Notes under the pieces: generated by a model
The model's database searches: none
What the model was told of the DNA's origin: nothing
Seen by the model: the letters and a program-made list of their open reading frames with translations, nothing else
Translations under genes and position numbers: made by a program
In this document: positions 11,686 to 24,029 of the stretch, piece by piece
How the letters are laid out: each line of letters starts with the position of its first letter
How positions within the stretch are numbered: the stretch's first letter is position 1
DNA from: Heterostelium multicystogenum
Lineage: Eukaryota; Evosea; Eumycetozoa; Acytosteliales; Acytosteliaceae
NCBI GenBank assembly: GCA_003667245.1
Contig: RCNN01000066.1
Coordinates: 1 to 64,000 of the forward strand
Direction of reading: 5' to 3'
DNA: 64,000 bases

Positions 11686-14223
11686 ATGGTAATAGATTAT
11701 GATAATGATATGGTGTACAACATGAGTAGTAACTAACTGTTATAATATATCATGATACTGTGTTATCTATTTAGTCTGCATTTGAAGATTTAGGTGTTAT
11801 GCCTGAGATTATTCAGGCTGTTGAAGAGTTAGATTGGATTTTACCTACACCAATACAACAGGAATCTATCCCCTTGATTCTGGGTGGTGGTGATATTCTA
11901 GCTGTATGTTATGTTTCATCGTAAATTATTTCTATCTTTTGATATTAATAAGCAACTTTGGTTGATTGGTTGATTGATTGGCTGATTATCATTTAGGCTG
12001 CTGAAACTGGTTCAGGAAAAACAGGTGCTTTTGCATTGCCTGTTCTGCAGATTACATATGAGACTTTAAATAAGAAGGCATCAGTACCTATTGAGAGTGC
12101 TGAGCAGTCTGATGCAATGGAGGACACAGGTGGTGCTCCACAGTTGGCTTGGAGTTTGGAGGATAGAGATAAAGATTTGTCAATTGACGGACTGATCTGT
12201 CAATCAAGAGCTGCAGACTGGTCTGGTGGTCGTGCTACACGTGGTATCTCGAAGGGAAAATACTACTACGAGGCAACCGTCAGAGATGAGGGATTGTGCC
12301 GTGTAGGTTGGGCACTGAAGCGTAGTTCTCGCTCCATTGGTACTGATAAGTACAGTTGGGGTTATGGTGGAACAGGTAAGAAGTCGCACGAAGGAAAGTT
12401 TGAAAACTACGGACAACCATTTGCAAACAACGATGTCATTGGATGTTATATTGATCTCGATGAAGGATCTATTGGATTCACAAAGAATGGCAATGACTTT
12501 GGAGAAGCATATCATTTGAATACACCAAAAGGAACCATTTTCTACCCAGCACTCTTGTTGAAAAACGCAGAAATCTCATTTAGTTTCACAACAATGAAGC
12601 ATCAACTTAAAGGATATAAACCAATTGGCGAAGCTGAGCTCGAAAAAGATCAAGCACCAGCACCAGCACAAACCCCAGCATCGAATAACAACAAAAAAGG
12701 TGGAAAGAAAGACACCAAAAATAGCAATGAATCAAATACTTTTTCCGAAATGTAAGTACAAATAATTGAATTCCAAAACAATCCAGGCACTGAAACTGAC
12801 ATTCTCCAACTCTTAGTCGTAAACCAATTTCATTAATTATCGAGCCAGTCAGAGAGTTGGCAGATCAAACATATAGTGCCATTCTTAATTTTTCTAAATA
12901 TTTAACAGAGCCAAAGGTCGAGACAGTCCTCTGTCTTGGTGGAGATAAGAATAACAAAGATTTCAAGAAACAATGCGATATCGTTGTTGGCACACCTGGT
13001 ATTTTGGAAAAGTTGATCAAAGAAGATCAATTGGATTTATCAGCAATCAGATTCTTTGTATTGGATGAAGCGGATCGTCTCATCAAGGACAATCTTCCAA
13101 TTTTAAATTATATCTACAATAGACTACCAAAGACAGGTTTACAAGTATTATTTTTCTCAGCAACATTACATTCCGATCAAGTTATCCGTTTCTCTGAACA
13201 GATCACCAAAAATCCGACATGGGTTGACCTCAAAGGAAAAGATTTCATTCCAGATGTATATATCATATATCATTTACTCATGCTTCAACTCTTAAACTAA
13301 TAGCTAATCTTTCAAATAGTTAATTACACATGCATTTGTTCAAGCGGATCCAGTTAAATTTGAAGACTGGAAAGACCAAAACTATAAATTTACAACAGAT
13401 GGAATACACAATTACGATGTCAAACAAAATGATACAAAACTGAAAAACAGACGAACAAAAATCACAGGCTGTAAAACTACTGAAACCAAGTTTACTTGTC
13501 AAGTGCATTCGTGCCTTCAAAATGGATCAAGCACTTATTTTTGCTAGAACCAGACTGGACTGCGATAATCTCCAAAAGTATTTGATAGAAGTCGGTGGTG
13601 GAAGAAGTGCATTGGAAAACGAATTTAGCTCAGTTTGCTTGCATGGTGACAAAGGAACTACTCTCAGAAAAGAAAACCTTGAGAAATTCAAATCCGGAGA
13701 AGTCAAGTTCTTGATTTGTACCGATGTTGCCTCTCGTGGTATTGATGTACAAGGACTACCATTTGTCATCAACTACACACTACCCGACACCTTTGAAGAC
13801 TATATCCACAGAGTTGGAAGAGTTGGACGTGCTGACAGAATTGGTTTGGCCATCTCCATTATCTCACCATACCAAGAAAAGGTATGGTTCCACACCTGTC
13901 GTGACAAGGGACGTGGTTGCTACAACACTAAACTCACACAAGACGGTGGATGCGCCATATGGTATGATGAGCCAGAGCTTTTCAAGCCAATCTCAGAGGC
14001 TCTATCACCAGTAGAACTCGACGAGAACTTTAGTTTAGGTGGTGAAGTTGCCAACTTTGGAAAGTTTGCCAAGGAGCGTGCATCCGCAGCCGAGTACAAA
14101 GCACATACCGACCAGTTAGCTCCACGTGTAAGTGAGCTTGCAAGGCTAGAAGAATCGATCCAAATAGACTTCCTCTCACTTCCAATGAAATTGACAAACA
14201 AACAAACAAGCAAACCTCAATAA
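11686..14223 (+). CDS. ddx1: DEAD-box RNA helicase DDX1 with inserted SPRY domain
   Basis: Exons are 11686-11688 (start codon only), 11775-11903, 11997-12751, 12817-13255 and 13320-14223; about 742 aa, close to the 740 of human DDX1. The first exon ends exactly after ATG, giving [13 protein letters not shown], which matches DDX1. Motifs in order: [13 protein letters not shown] insert (about residues 95-235, including [14 protein letters not shown]), Ia EPVRELADQ, Ib [48 protein letters not shown]1 unwinds RNA and RNA-DNA hybrids and acts in the tRNA ligase complex and in 3'-end/DNA-break processing. Exon 5 needs one base ignored in the A5 run at 13443-13447; without it the protein loses motifs IV-VI. 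Because the gene is conserved and otherwise perfect, I read this as an assembly error. Confidence 0.93.
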
Positions 14224-14599
14224 ATAGGGTAAATTATCATCAAGATTTTAGTAAATCAAGGAATTGACAGAGACTCTTTTTTTATTAGATTTTTATCAAA
14301 CCACCCAAACTTTGAAATTTAAGTTACAATGAATAAATATCATTTGGTTTGATGGTGGTGGTGGTGTTTGAAGCTTAAAAAGATGAACAATCAATTAGTG
14401 CACTAATGGATGAATGATGTGTGTTAATTTCCATTAACCTTTGGTTTAAACCATTCAATTCTAAGTTTAATACATTCAATTCAATTTTTTTATAAACTCA
14501 AATATTAAACATCAATTTATTATTTATTTATTTATTTATTTAATATTTATATATATTCATAGAGTTAGATAGATAGATAGTATTTTTATATTATTTAGA
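14224..14599. other. Intergenic spacer
   Basis: Holds a GGTGGTGGTGGTG run near 14355 and a TAGATAGATAG repeat just before the next start. No gene is seen. TTATTTAG directly before the next ATG could be the acceptor of a 5' UTR intron. Confidence 0.45.
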
Positions 14600-15296
14600 A
14601 TGATGTATGATGATTTTATTATTGGTGAAGAGATAGTTAGAACTGCTCTTCATTATAAATGTGTAAATTGTATAAATAGAAGCTGGGCTTCATATAATAA
14701 TGTATCAGATTGTTACAATTGTGGAAGTCTGGGTGTAACTTTTATTCCTCTCTCCCAACTTGGCGATACTAAAAATCTATCAAGATCTGCGAGAAGAAGA
14801 AGAGCTAGAAAATTGAAGAAACAATTATCTAACGATGACAAAAAGAACAAAACAAACCAACCTCAAGTAACTAAACCAAAACCAAAACCTAAACCAACAT
14901 CATTAAATGAATACAAATATTTTTGTGAAATATGCAACAAATCTTGGAAGGATGAAGCTGTAGAGTCAATGTGTGATTATTGTGGTAATCCTGGTTTGAA
15001 AGAGGGAATAGGAAAATTCAAGTGTGAATGTGGACATTCTTTTAATGGTTACATACGTCAAGGGTATGGATCACAGTGCTATAAATGCAATTGTAACGTA
15101 AAAAACAGACAATATTAGTCCACCAAGAAAAATGAATAGACGCTCCAGAAAAACCCACAGCTGCACAGCCTGCAATGGTCACCCACCTTGCCCTCTCAAA
15201 GCAAGCATTGATGCAAACAACGCCCAATCAAAGTCCAGCCAAAATAAACAAAAAAGAAGAAGAAACAGAAATAGAAAGAAAGCCACTCAAGCCTAA
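14600..15296 (+). CDS. Triple zinc-ribbon protein with 3CxxC-like C-terminus
   Basis: 231 aa if one base of the A6 run at 15100-15105 is ignored. As written the first frame stops at 15116-15118 and a second frame begins at 15132. There are three Cys clusters: KCVNCINRSW...CYNCG (about residues 20-45), FCEICNKSW...CDYCG (about 110-130), and FKCECGH...QCYKCNC...SCTACNGHPPC spanning the break. The last resembles the 3CxxC zinc fingers of RTP/ZAR1/SHFL-type RNA-binding or trafficking proteins; this is a tentative family call. Between clusters 1 and 2 lie a basic SARRRRARKLKK stretch and a KPKPKPKP run; the C-terminus is again basic (KQKRRRNRNRKK), so nucleic-acid binding is plausible. The completion of the third cluster across the break is the reason for joining the two frames. 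Confidence 0.6.
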
Positions 15297-15660
15297 ACAA
15301 ATTGAACCAAATATTTTGACTATACACAATCAAAAGTCACACAAACGCTTATCATCCAACAATACTACGCAAGATTCAAAAGAAAAATAAAATCACTAAA
15401 AGTATAATTTACATACAATAGCTAGTTACAGAGGATTTCTTTTTTTGGAATAAATTTCGGAGTCAAGTTAAATTAATGCTAGTATTTTTCGATGGAATAA
15501 GTCACTTTAATGAAAAAAATAACATTAATAATTAATATTTTTAAATAAAAAAAATCTACACATGTGTGGTTTTTGGTTCACAAAGTTGACTTTTTTTTAT
15601 GAACTTATTTATTCTTTAAATTAAATCATTGATTGATTTATTAGACTATTAAATTATAAG
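15297..15660. other. Intergenic spacer
   Basis: AT-rich 3' and 5' flanking sequence with an A/T-run-rich 15430-15600 segment. No gene or structure is seen. Confidence 0.45.
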
Positions 15661-17012
15661 ATGTCAACTGAACAAAAGAAGTGGAAGGGTGGTGACAAGC
15701 CAATTAGAGTATACGTAGATGGTTGCTTTGATGTAAGTACATCATACCACAATCTGTTGGAGACAATGAAGAAATGATGACATTAAAAACAACTAACAAC
15801 CCCCTGATTGATTTGCCTTTCTTTGCTTTGCTTTGCTTTTCTTTTGACTTGATTTGGTTAATTTTATTAGTTGATGCATTTCGGTCATGCCAATGCAATG
15901 AGACAGGCAAGAGAGTTAGGTGACATCTTGGTTGTTGGTGTCCACACTGATGAGGAGATCACCAAGAACAAGGGTCCACCAGTCATGAACGAACAGGAGC
16001 GTTATAAGGCTGTTCGTGCCTGCAAGTGGGCTGATGAGGTTGCCGAAGGTGCTCCATACACTGCTACTGTAGAGTTACTCAAAAGCTTAAATTGCGACTT
16101 CTGTGTCCATGGTGAGGATATCTCAGTTGGTGCAGATGGTAAAGATGTCTATGAAACCATTAAGAACTCTGGAATGTTCAGGTATGTATGTTAGATAAGC
16201 AGAGTCCACTCGTAATGCTTACACTCGTTCAACAATAGATATATCAAGAGAACTGAAGGTGTTTCCACTACTGAATTGGTCGGTCGTATGTTGTTGTTGA
16301 CTAAGGACCATCTCCAAGGTGTAAACACTGTCACCAATCCATTAAACTCTGTCAACACTAAGGATCTTCACAGAATTTCACCATACACCAGTTTGTCACA
16401 CTTTTTACCAACTACAAGAAAGATTGTTCAATTCTCAGAAGGTAAATCACCAAAGCCAAACGACAGAATCGTTTATATGGATGGTGGTTTCGATGTTTTC
16501 CACGTTGGTCATACCGAAGCATTGAGACAAGCTAAGGAATTGGGTGATTTCCTTATTGTTGGTGTACATGATGATGCAGTTGTCAACGAACAAAAGGGTT
16601 CAAACTTCCCAATTATGAATCTCCACGAACGTGTACTCAGTGTATTATCATGCAGAGTATGTAATTTCAAAAGCTAATCATGTTCATATCAATCATCTTA
16701 TCTAATCATTTACGTCACTTGTAGTATGTTGATGAAGTTGTTATTGGTGCACCATTCCATGTTACAAAGGAAATGATAGAAGGATTACATATTAATACAG
16801 TTGTACATGGTGACGATCCAGTTATCTCAAAGGATGGATTGGACCCATACAAGATTCCAAAGGAATTGGGAATCTACAAAGAAGTTAAACACACAGAAGG
16901 TCTCACCACCACCGATATCATCCGTAGAATCATCGACAACCGTATTCAATTCGAAGCAAGAAATAAGAAGAAGGAACAAAAGGAAGTTAACTTCATTCAA
17001 AACAACAACTAA
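15661..17012 (+). CDS. pcyt2: Ethanolamine-phosphate cytidylyltransferase
   Basis: Exons are 15661-15732, 15871-16181, 16239-16656 and 16725-17012; 362 aa, intact. There are two cytidylyltransferase folds in tandem, each with an HxGH motif (HFGHANA at about 28; HVGHTEA at about 210) and a signature RTEGVSTTE or HTEGLTTTD. This two-domain layout separates CTP:phosphoethanolamine cytidylyltransferase (Kennedy pathway, making CDP-ethanolamine) from the single-domain choline enzyme. Family members are cytosolic and rate-limiting for phosphatidylethanolamine. Intron 1 falls between GCFD and the first HxGH and has a strong CTTTG pyrimidine tract (15815-15855). No frame correction is needed. Confidence 0.95.
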
Positions 17013-17129
17013 ACTTCACACATAAGCTGTACTCCCTAAATCTATTGATTGAATAAACAATGTTTTAACAAAGCCCAAACCTATTATTTACAATTCAATC
17101 TACTTGGTTGAATTTATTTATATATACAA

Positions 17130-18949
17130 TTATTTGATTTGATTTGTCATTATTGGCTTAACTTTGGAGTTGGCAAGGTAATAAATAAGTCTGGCAGCAA
17201 TTCTTGATTGTTGGACTGTGCCCAAGAATGTGTATGGTTCGATCACTACATCATTGGGTGTGTGATATCTAGTTGTTAGATAGTTCATAAGTTGATACTT
17301 GTAGTAGTCAATGGTTTGATTGATAAAGTGCTGGCCCATAGAAAGTGTGGTCGCAGGTACACCAGCAAGAAGGAATGGTAATTCATCAGTTCTATATAGG
17401 AGATCTAAATTTGGAAAAATGTCTTTTGGAAACTGTCATACCTTCATCTGCCGCTGAAACATTTAACACTTGGTCGAGAATAGTTGAAAATCCAAATCCT
17501 AAAGAGACCACATCAGTGGTTTCATTATACACGTTGGCTGTATCAAAGTTTACCATGGCAACGATTTGGCTGGTATTGGCAATAGCAGGTGGAAGATGTG
17601 TCAAGAAGTATTGAGCACCCAGAAATCCGTACTCTTCGCCTGTAACACTAATAAAGAGCACAGTACGCTCAAATGGAGCAATTGGTCCGACCTGAGAGAA
17701 TGTAGGAGTAGAAGAAACCTTTTGGTACAAACCAAGAGCTGTTGCAACCTCCATTAAAATAGAAACACCAACAGCATTATCAACTGCTCCATGGAAGATC
17801 ATTGGCTTGCCATTTAAATTGACTGTTCCAAGATGATCATGGTGTGCCATCATAATGATAACCTCACCTGGATTCTTTGAGCCAATAAATCCACCTATAA
17901 CAGATTTGCTTTGCTTAACAGTACCACTTGTATTGAATGTGGCAGAGAGTTGATTTTTTAATGGGATTGGCTGAAATTGTTGTGTGTTTGCGGTCTTTTC
18001 CCATTCTGCTAGCGTGCTTCCTGAGTCCTTAGCTAATTGATTTGAGAGTTCAAATGACAGCCAACCTTTGATTGCTAAGGGATTGACAATTGAAGGTTCA
18101 TTCAGTGTTATTTGCTGTATGAAATATGGTTGGATAATTTGTGACCAAGGAGTACTTTGCTCAATTGAGTTACTATATATATAGATGACACCAGCACAAT
18201 TACGTTGCCTAGCAATGTTATTTTTTTCTGATTGCCTTCCATAGTATGAGAAGGTTTCATTAAAGGAATCTGGAGCTCCACTAAACATGACCACAATCTT
18301 ATCTTTGACATCGATGCCCTTATAGTCATCCCAACCAAGTTCTGGTGCAACAACTCCATGTCCAACAAATACCATTGATTTTGTATTCAGGCTGATCGAT
18401 TCATTACGAAGTTCGGTGGTGAGTGTATAATTTACAAGAAAGTCATATTTAATTGTATCTATCGTTAGACTTGGGTTGACCAATTTGAAAGAATATATTG
18501 GAACAGTTTGAATATATGAACTACTATTGTCTCCATGTGGTTCCAATCCAATGGTTTGAAAAACTGTTTGTATAAGATTTACCGCCAGATCTTCTCCTGG
18601 AGTACCCGGCTCTCTACCTTGAAAAATATCCGATGAAAGTTGGATCGTATTTGATTTGATTCTATTTAAATTTATATTATCTAATACCCATAGTGGTAAT
18701 TTATTATTTTCGTAATTTGGGTCATCATTGTTATCATTTCCATTTGAATCTATTTAATTGGCAAATTAATATATATCCCTTTAAATAATGTGTTATAATT
18801 TCGAACTTACGATCTAAAGAATTGGAAAGTGAAATCGATAGTAATATTACAGAGAAAAGCAATGCCAGTATTCCAATCACTAAACCCGAACCTCTCATAC
18901 ATCTAGGTGAGTATATGTATTGTAACATTGAAGTAGATTGACTATTCAT
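17130..18949 (-). CDS. Membrane-anchored M28 zinc metallopeptidase
   Basis: Exons are 18949-18811 and 18749-17130; 585 aa if one base in the T5 run (plus-strand A5, 17415-17419) is ignored. Residues about 20-42 form a signal-anchor (GLVIGILALLFSVILLSI), so the catalytic part should be lumenal or extracellular. A PA-like insert (about 150-270) precedes the M28 core, which has the full zinc set: MAHHDHLG, GAVDNAVG, TGEEYGFLGA, NFDTAN and, after the frame break, the final histidine in RYHTPNDVV. The enzyme is therefore predicted to be an active aminopeptidase or carboxypeptidase; its substrate is unknown. As written the frame stops at about 17392 and would lose the last zinc ligand. Its 3' end faces the PCYT2 gene, 117 bp away. 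Many N-x-S/T sites agree with secretion. Confidence 0.82.
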
Positions 18950-21678
18950 TTAAATTACTATTAATATTAATTAAAATAAATTAAAGAAAATAAATAACAA
19001 ATGAATAAATTGAATAACTGAGCTAATTGGTAATAATAATTTAATAGATTGTCGGTCCAATATTAAGTGCATCAAATTAAAGAAAACTTAAAATTAAATT
19101 TCTCCTATAATTTTAATAAATATCTAAAATAAACAACAACAACAGAGATAGAAGAAAATTGATTATGATGCTATTATTATTTGCTTAATTATTTGATTAG
19201 TGATTGTGATAATAATTTTATCCAGCTTTTTACGTAAATCTATTTATAACTGGATGGATGCTTTTAAAAAAAAAAAGAAACAAACTAGCTAGTAACTTTA
19301 AATAATAATAAATATATAAATTATATCGTTTGATGATAAAATTTAAAATTTAGTATTTGAAGTTGGTTTTGGTATTGGTATTGTCTGTTGGTAGTTGTTG
19401 TAGCTGTGTCGTTGTTGATGTTGGAACAATGAACTTTGGTCTTATTTTGATTCCATTTTAACCTATGCAAATTGGCATCATTTCAAATATTTTAATTTAA
19501 TTATTTCTGTTTGTAGAGTTTACAAAATGTGTATTATGTTATTACAGTACCTCAACCTACTTGGACTATTAAATAATTTAATTCTTTCTAACATGATTAT
19601 TATTATGATGGTTGCTTATTATTATTATTATTATTATTATCATGATGGTTATATGATATTTTGAATTTTATTTAAAATATTTGGTGATCTATTTTAATTT
19701 GTATTCCAATAAACACAATAGGTGAAGTAGTGTGAATCAAAGATATATATATATATGAAACACGCACTCATCATTTACCCTCTCAGTTCACATATAGATA
19801 TACTATACTTAGTTGTTAGTGTCTTGTTCTTTTGCTAATCCAACTCTAATGTACTTTCCACATCAATCTTTTTAATATTTTATCTCTGGATTAGCAAATA
19901 TCTATATATATATGTGTATGTTGTGTGTGTTTTTGATAAGATGGTTTGTGTTGTGGTAACAAATTCATTCAATTTAATGATAATGATAGGAGATGGCATG
20001 TGTGGTATTATGCTGAAGAGATTCTCATAAATCTAATATGTGTTATTGCTGTTGTTGTCCATCATTTGATTGATTGGATAAATATTGATAAAAATGGTAA
20101 ATTCAACACTACCATATTCAATATTGAATCAATCAAACATCATCATTAATAATGTTGTTTAACAAGTTTTAAGTGATTTAAACAATACTTGTGAGATGCA
20201 GTAACATCATTAATATTAGAAACATGACAACAATAGCAACAATAACAACAAACAATAATAATATAATCATTAAAAAAGAGCAGTGTTCATTATAATAATA
20301 GTTTACTTGATGTATATATTTGGTTGCTTGTGTCATCTAATTATAATATACGACAAAATAAGGTATTTAAAAATATGTAGGGGATGAGGTGAAGACATTA
20401 CCAAGATTACAATGTGTGTTGTTGTATTTGATGATCATTGTCATCAATATATATGATCCACACACACTATAGTGATGATATGTCCTATCACTACTATATC
20501 TTAAATAAAATAATATCAAATAGTAATATACGAGGATCTATTATGTTGTTTTGCTCTGCTATTCTTCCATATGAACGAAAATCAATCGATGAATCGTTAT
20601 ATTAAGGACACAATCGTTCTATTGACGACATTATGGTTGAAGATAGGGTTCTAATAAACTAATACAAACTTTGGTCTATTTCTTGTTTCTCTTGAAACAA
20701 GAGTGTCTAAAAATGATTGTGACTGCTGTGCATTCTCATCGTTTAGATCTTCTAACTCTATCTCTTGAGATCTATTCATTTTATATGTAATATTATACTA
20801 TGATACTATCTATGAGTAGCTACTTCTAATTGTTGATGTTGTTACTCGATCATCAATGAATATGAATATGAGAATAGAAAAACAGAATAATGTTCCTAAT
20901 TAGATAAAATTAGATTAAAACTTTCAAAGTTTATTAATTAATTAGAATTTTTATCAAATTCAAAACTATAAAATTGAAAGGACAAAATCTAGATTTTGTA
21001 AGAAATAAGTATTTGTATTCTTGGGTGGATCATTTCAACCACATTTAGATTATTCCCTTATCCTTAACATTTTGGAAAGCAATCAATATTAGGTCAAGTG
21101 GTAAAACTTCATAATTAGGATATTAAAATTTCGATGAGGGATGAATTGAAAATCCTTAAAGAAGGAAGACCCCATTGGAAAAATCTTTCAACAATAGTAA
21201 TCTTTATTCCTCCCCTCCGATTTATTTTATGATTATATAAAACAACGCAATGATCATGGTGACGTTGATGGTAGCAGGGAAGAGACAAAGATAGATTGAT
21301 TAAAAAAACTAAGGACCAATACTCTTTAAATCGAAGATAATAAAACAACAAAAATTTAAAAAACCCCCCAAAAATAGTGTTTACAGGCATTTTTGAGGGG
21401 TCAAACCACATGGTAAACAAGATTCTTATTTTGGCGAAATCAGTTGCTAACTAACTTGTAAGGGAATAAAATTAATCGCATAACTTCATTGGACCACAAA
21501 ACAATCATCAATTAAATTTTAGATCTAACAAAGAACATTCAATGAATTTAAACTGTTTTTTTTTTGTGTTCAGATGTGAAGGTGAAATCTTTAAACCAAT
21601 AGTATAAATGGATTGATACCTGATTCTGAATCATTTGTATATCAATGTAAATATAATTCGTTTTTAATAGATATAGAT
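18950..21678. other. 2.7-kb gene-poor region
   Basis: Largest gap without a convincing gene. It holds ATT and TATA simple repeats (19615-19640, 19740-19760, 19895-19925), and ORFs at 19946-20149 (+) and 21115-21420 (-) that have ordinary low-complexity translations and no start or splice support. A C6/G4 hairpin at 21364-21400 is listed separately. A non-coding RNA or an intron-rich small gene could be missed here. Confidence 0.5.
21364..21400. other. GC-capped hairpin in AT-rich DNA
   Basis: CCCC-CC-AAAAAT at 21364-21375 can pair with ATTTTT-GA-GGGG at 21389-21400 around a 13-nt loop. G4 and C6 runs are rare in this sequence, which makes the pairing notable. It could be an RNA element or chance. 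Confidence 0.35.
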
Positions 21679-23737
21679 ATGTATAATAAATATTTTTATA
21701 TAGTTTTATTCATAGTATTGTTTAATTTTTCAAGTATTGTCCATTGCCAATTTGAATTTGTTGCAAACCATGTAGGAGACTTAACAGATCCTACCAGTTG
21801 GGTACAAAATTATGTTCCATCTGAAAATGATTTTCTTGTATTTGGTTTTTCAAACTCTACATGTTTAATAGTTGACCAAAATACTACAATCCAAAAATTC
21901 ACTATTTCAAATGTTAATGAAACTAAAGGAGATAACCATTTAAAAATCTTAGACTCCACTGTCAATGTTTTAGATAAAATAGTATTGAAATCAAATGGAT
22001 CGAGACTCACTGTTGATAACTCCACTGTCAATGGTGAAATAAATATCGATAGTTTAATACATCCTCCAACCAGTTACATTAGAAATAGTAATGTTTTCTC
22101 AACTAAAATTAGATGGAGATGCAGAATTCACGGTATATTCAAACTGTATGTTAAACAATACAAATATATTTAAAATTTAAGGAATTAATAATCAAACCAA
22201 TCCATAAATAAATAATAGGTAACTTTGGACTATTTGAAACTTCCGATAATTCAAAATTAACAATAGAATCAATGGATGGAAACTTTGGAGAAAATCTATG
22301 TAAATAATCCTGATGCATCTGTCCACTTCTTTGACTCCTTTGTATCTGTTCAAGTAGGTAACATGACATGTTTATTTATTTATTTTGATTAATCAATCAA
22401 TCTAATGGATTTTTTCCAGAAAACTGATTTTGAATTAGGTAATTTAAATATCAATAGTTCTGATATAATACTATTTGATACCTATTTTGGAAATATAATG
22501 GTCCAAATTGATCAATCAAACATCACTCTTTCACCATTCATTTCTGAAAGATCAAGTATCTATATTTTACAATCAAACATGTTGATAGAAGAGAAATATG
22601 ATTGCTGGGGATCTACATCTTACTGGGATTTATCTGATTCTTCCATTGTTTATAAAGACTGTTTTGTGAATGCTGTAAGTAAAACTCTATCCTTATATTC
22701 AATAGAATTATACTAATTAGTGAATATTATATAAAAGGATCTAAACCTTAGATTAGTAAATAGTAGTTTAATATTAAATAACTCACTCTCATATATTGAT
22801 GGTTCAACATTTAGTATCCAAAATTCAAGCTTCATCTATGTAAATGGTGGATTTATTACCTTGGATAATCTATTTTCTTGGATCTTTGATGACACAATTT
22901 TCAATGTTGATAATGCAGTATTTAGATTGCAGAAAAATATGAAAGATGACTTTAATATTACCAACTCCTTAATGAATCTTAATGTTCAACCCGGTTCCTT
23001 TTTCGTAAGTATTATCTATTTAGCATTTTAGATTACTAAGTGTATCTAATTAATACTTATTGTTGCTCTTCCAGAAAAATATCAGAGTCTATTATATTTC
23101 TTCTAATCTATCTATTTCCCAAAGCGATTTCCAAATTATCAACTCAATGATTTATGGAATAGATTCCCATGTTTCCTTTAGTGCGTCCACAAACTTTACA
23201 AACTCATCATTAACACTCGAGAATTCTTCTCTGGTCGTCCAAGCAAAGGTCCAAATCAATAGTTTAACAATTGATAATACAACACAAATAGAGTTTGTCA
23301 TTTCCCAGGGTATGAATGAGCACAACTACTCCCATATAGTAGTTTCTGATAATAGCTCATCTGTTCTCGGCAATATCAAGATTCTTATTTCCTATAACGC
23401 CTCCACAAGCCAAAATACAGACCTTTTGGCAAAGAATGTAACGATTCCTTTGATAGAATTCAGCAACAATCGTTCTACATTATCGAATGAAACAAAGATT
23501 GAAATATACTGTTTAGATGAGCATACTACCAAAGTCATAGAGACATGCCTCGATCACTTCCAAAATGATACAGGTTTATTTATCAATATCAAATCATGCT
23601 TTTTTATGCCAAATGTGACGGATGCACCAATTATCACTGAGAAGCCTTCAACAATTTCATCCGCACGCCAACTATCTACTACAGCGTGGAATATTACTAT
23701 TATTTTCTTTGTTTTATTTTACGTTATTTTATTCTAA
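21679..23737 (+). CDS. Secreted beta-helix-like surface protein with GPI-type tail
   Basis: Five exons: 21679-22145, 22219-22353, 22420-22674, 22738-23004 and 23075-23737; about 595 aa. The start at 21679 puts a signal peptide first (YFYIVLFIVLFNFSSIVHC); an upstream in-frame start at 21613 is less likely. The body is made of short beta-strand repeats, with many Asn/Ser/Thr and many N-x-S/T sites (SNSTC, NSSLTL, DNSTVNG), as in parallel beta-helix (pectin-lyase-like) surface proteins. The C-terminus STTAWNITIIFFVLFYVILF is hydrophobic, GPI-like. Exons 1 and 2 each need one base ignored in an A4 run (22105-22108 and 22291-22294). With both corrections the strong donor GTATGT at 22146 and all phases fit. 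Uncorrected, exon 1 could instead end at 22132 in phase. No enzymatic motif is seen; the function is unknown. Confidence 0.6.
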
Positions 23738-24029
23738 ACTTGTAATAAATCCATTAACTATAAAGTTCTCTACTTTATAGTGAAGTTAAGTTGTGATCAA
23801 CATAACAACTGTTGTTCAGATGTATTCAAATCATCTTATTATTAATCCAAGGAAGAGGCATTTGAAATATAGAGTTGGAGGCTTCAATAAAAAAATTTAT
23901 ATTTTTTTGATTTTTTTATGTTTTTCCAAAATGAATCGATTGTAAAAAGTGATCATTATTGTTGTTGATCATATTATTTCATTGTTAATTTAAAGTGAAT
24001 TAGAATCATTCTATTATTACACCAATAAA

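Noticed and set aside
19946..20149. 67-codon ORF with hydrophobic stretch
   Set aside because: Isolated in a gene desert, no start context, and low-complexity His/Ile ends; chance ORF more likely.
21115..21420. 101-codon reverse ORF
   Set aside because: Overlaps a hairpin-forming AT-rich segment and shows no domain or conserved composition.
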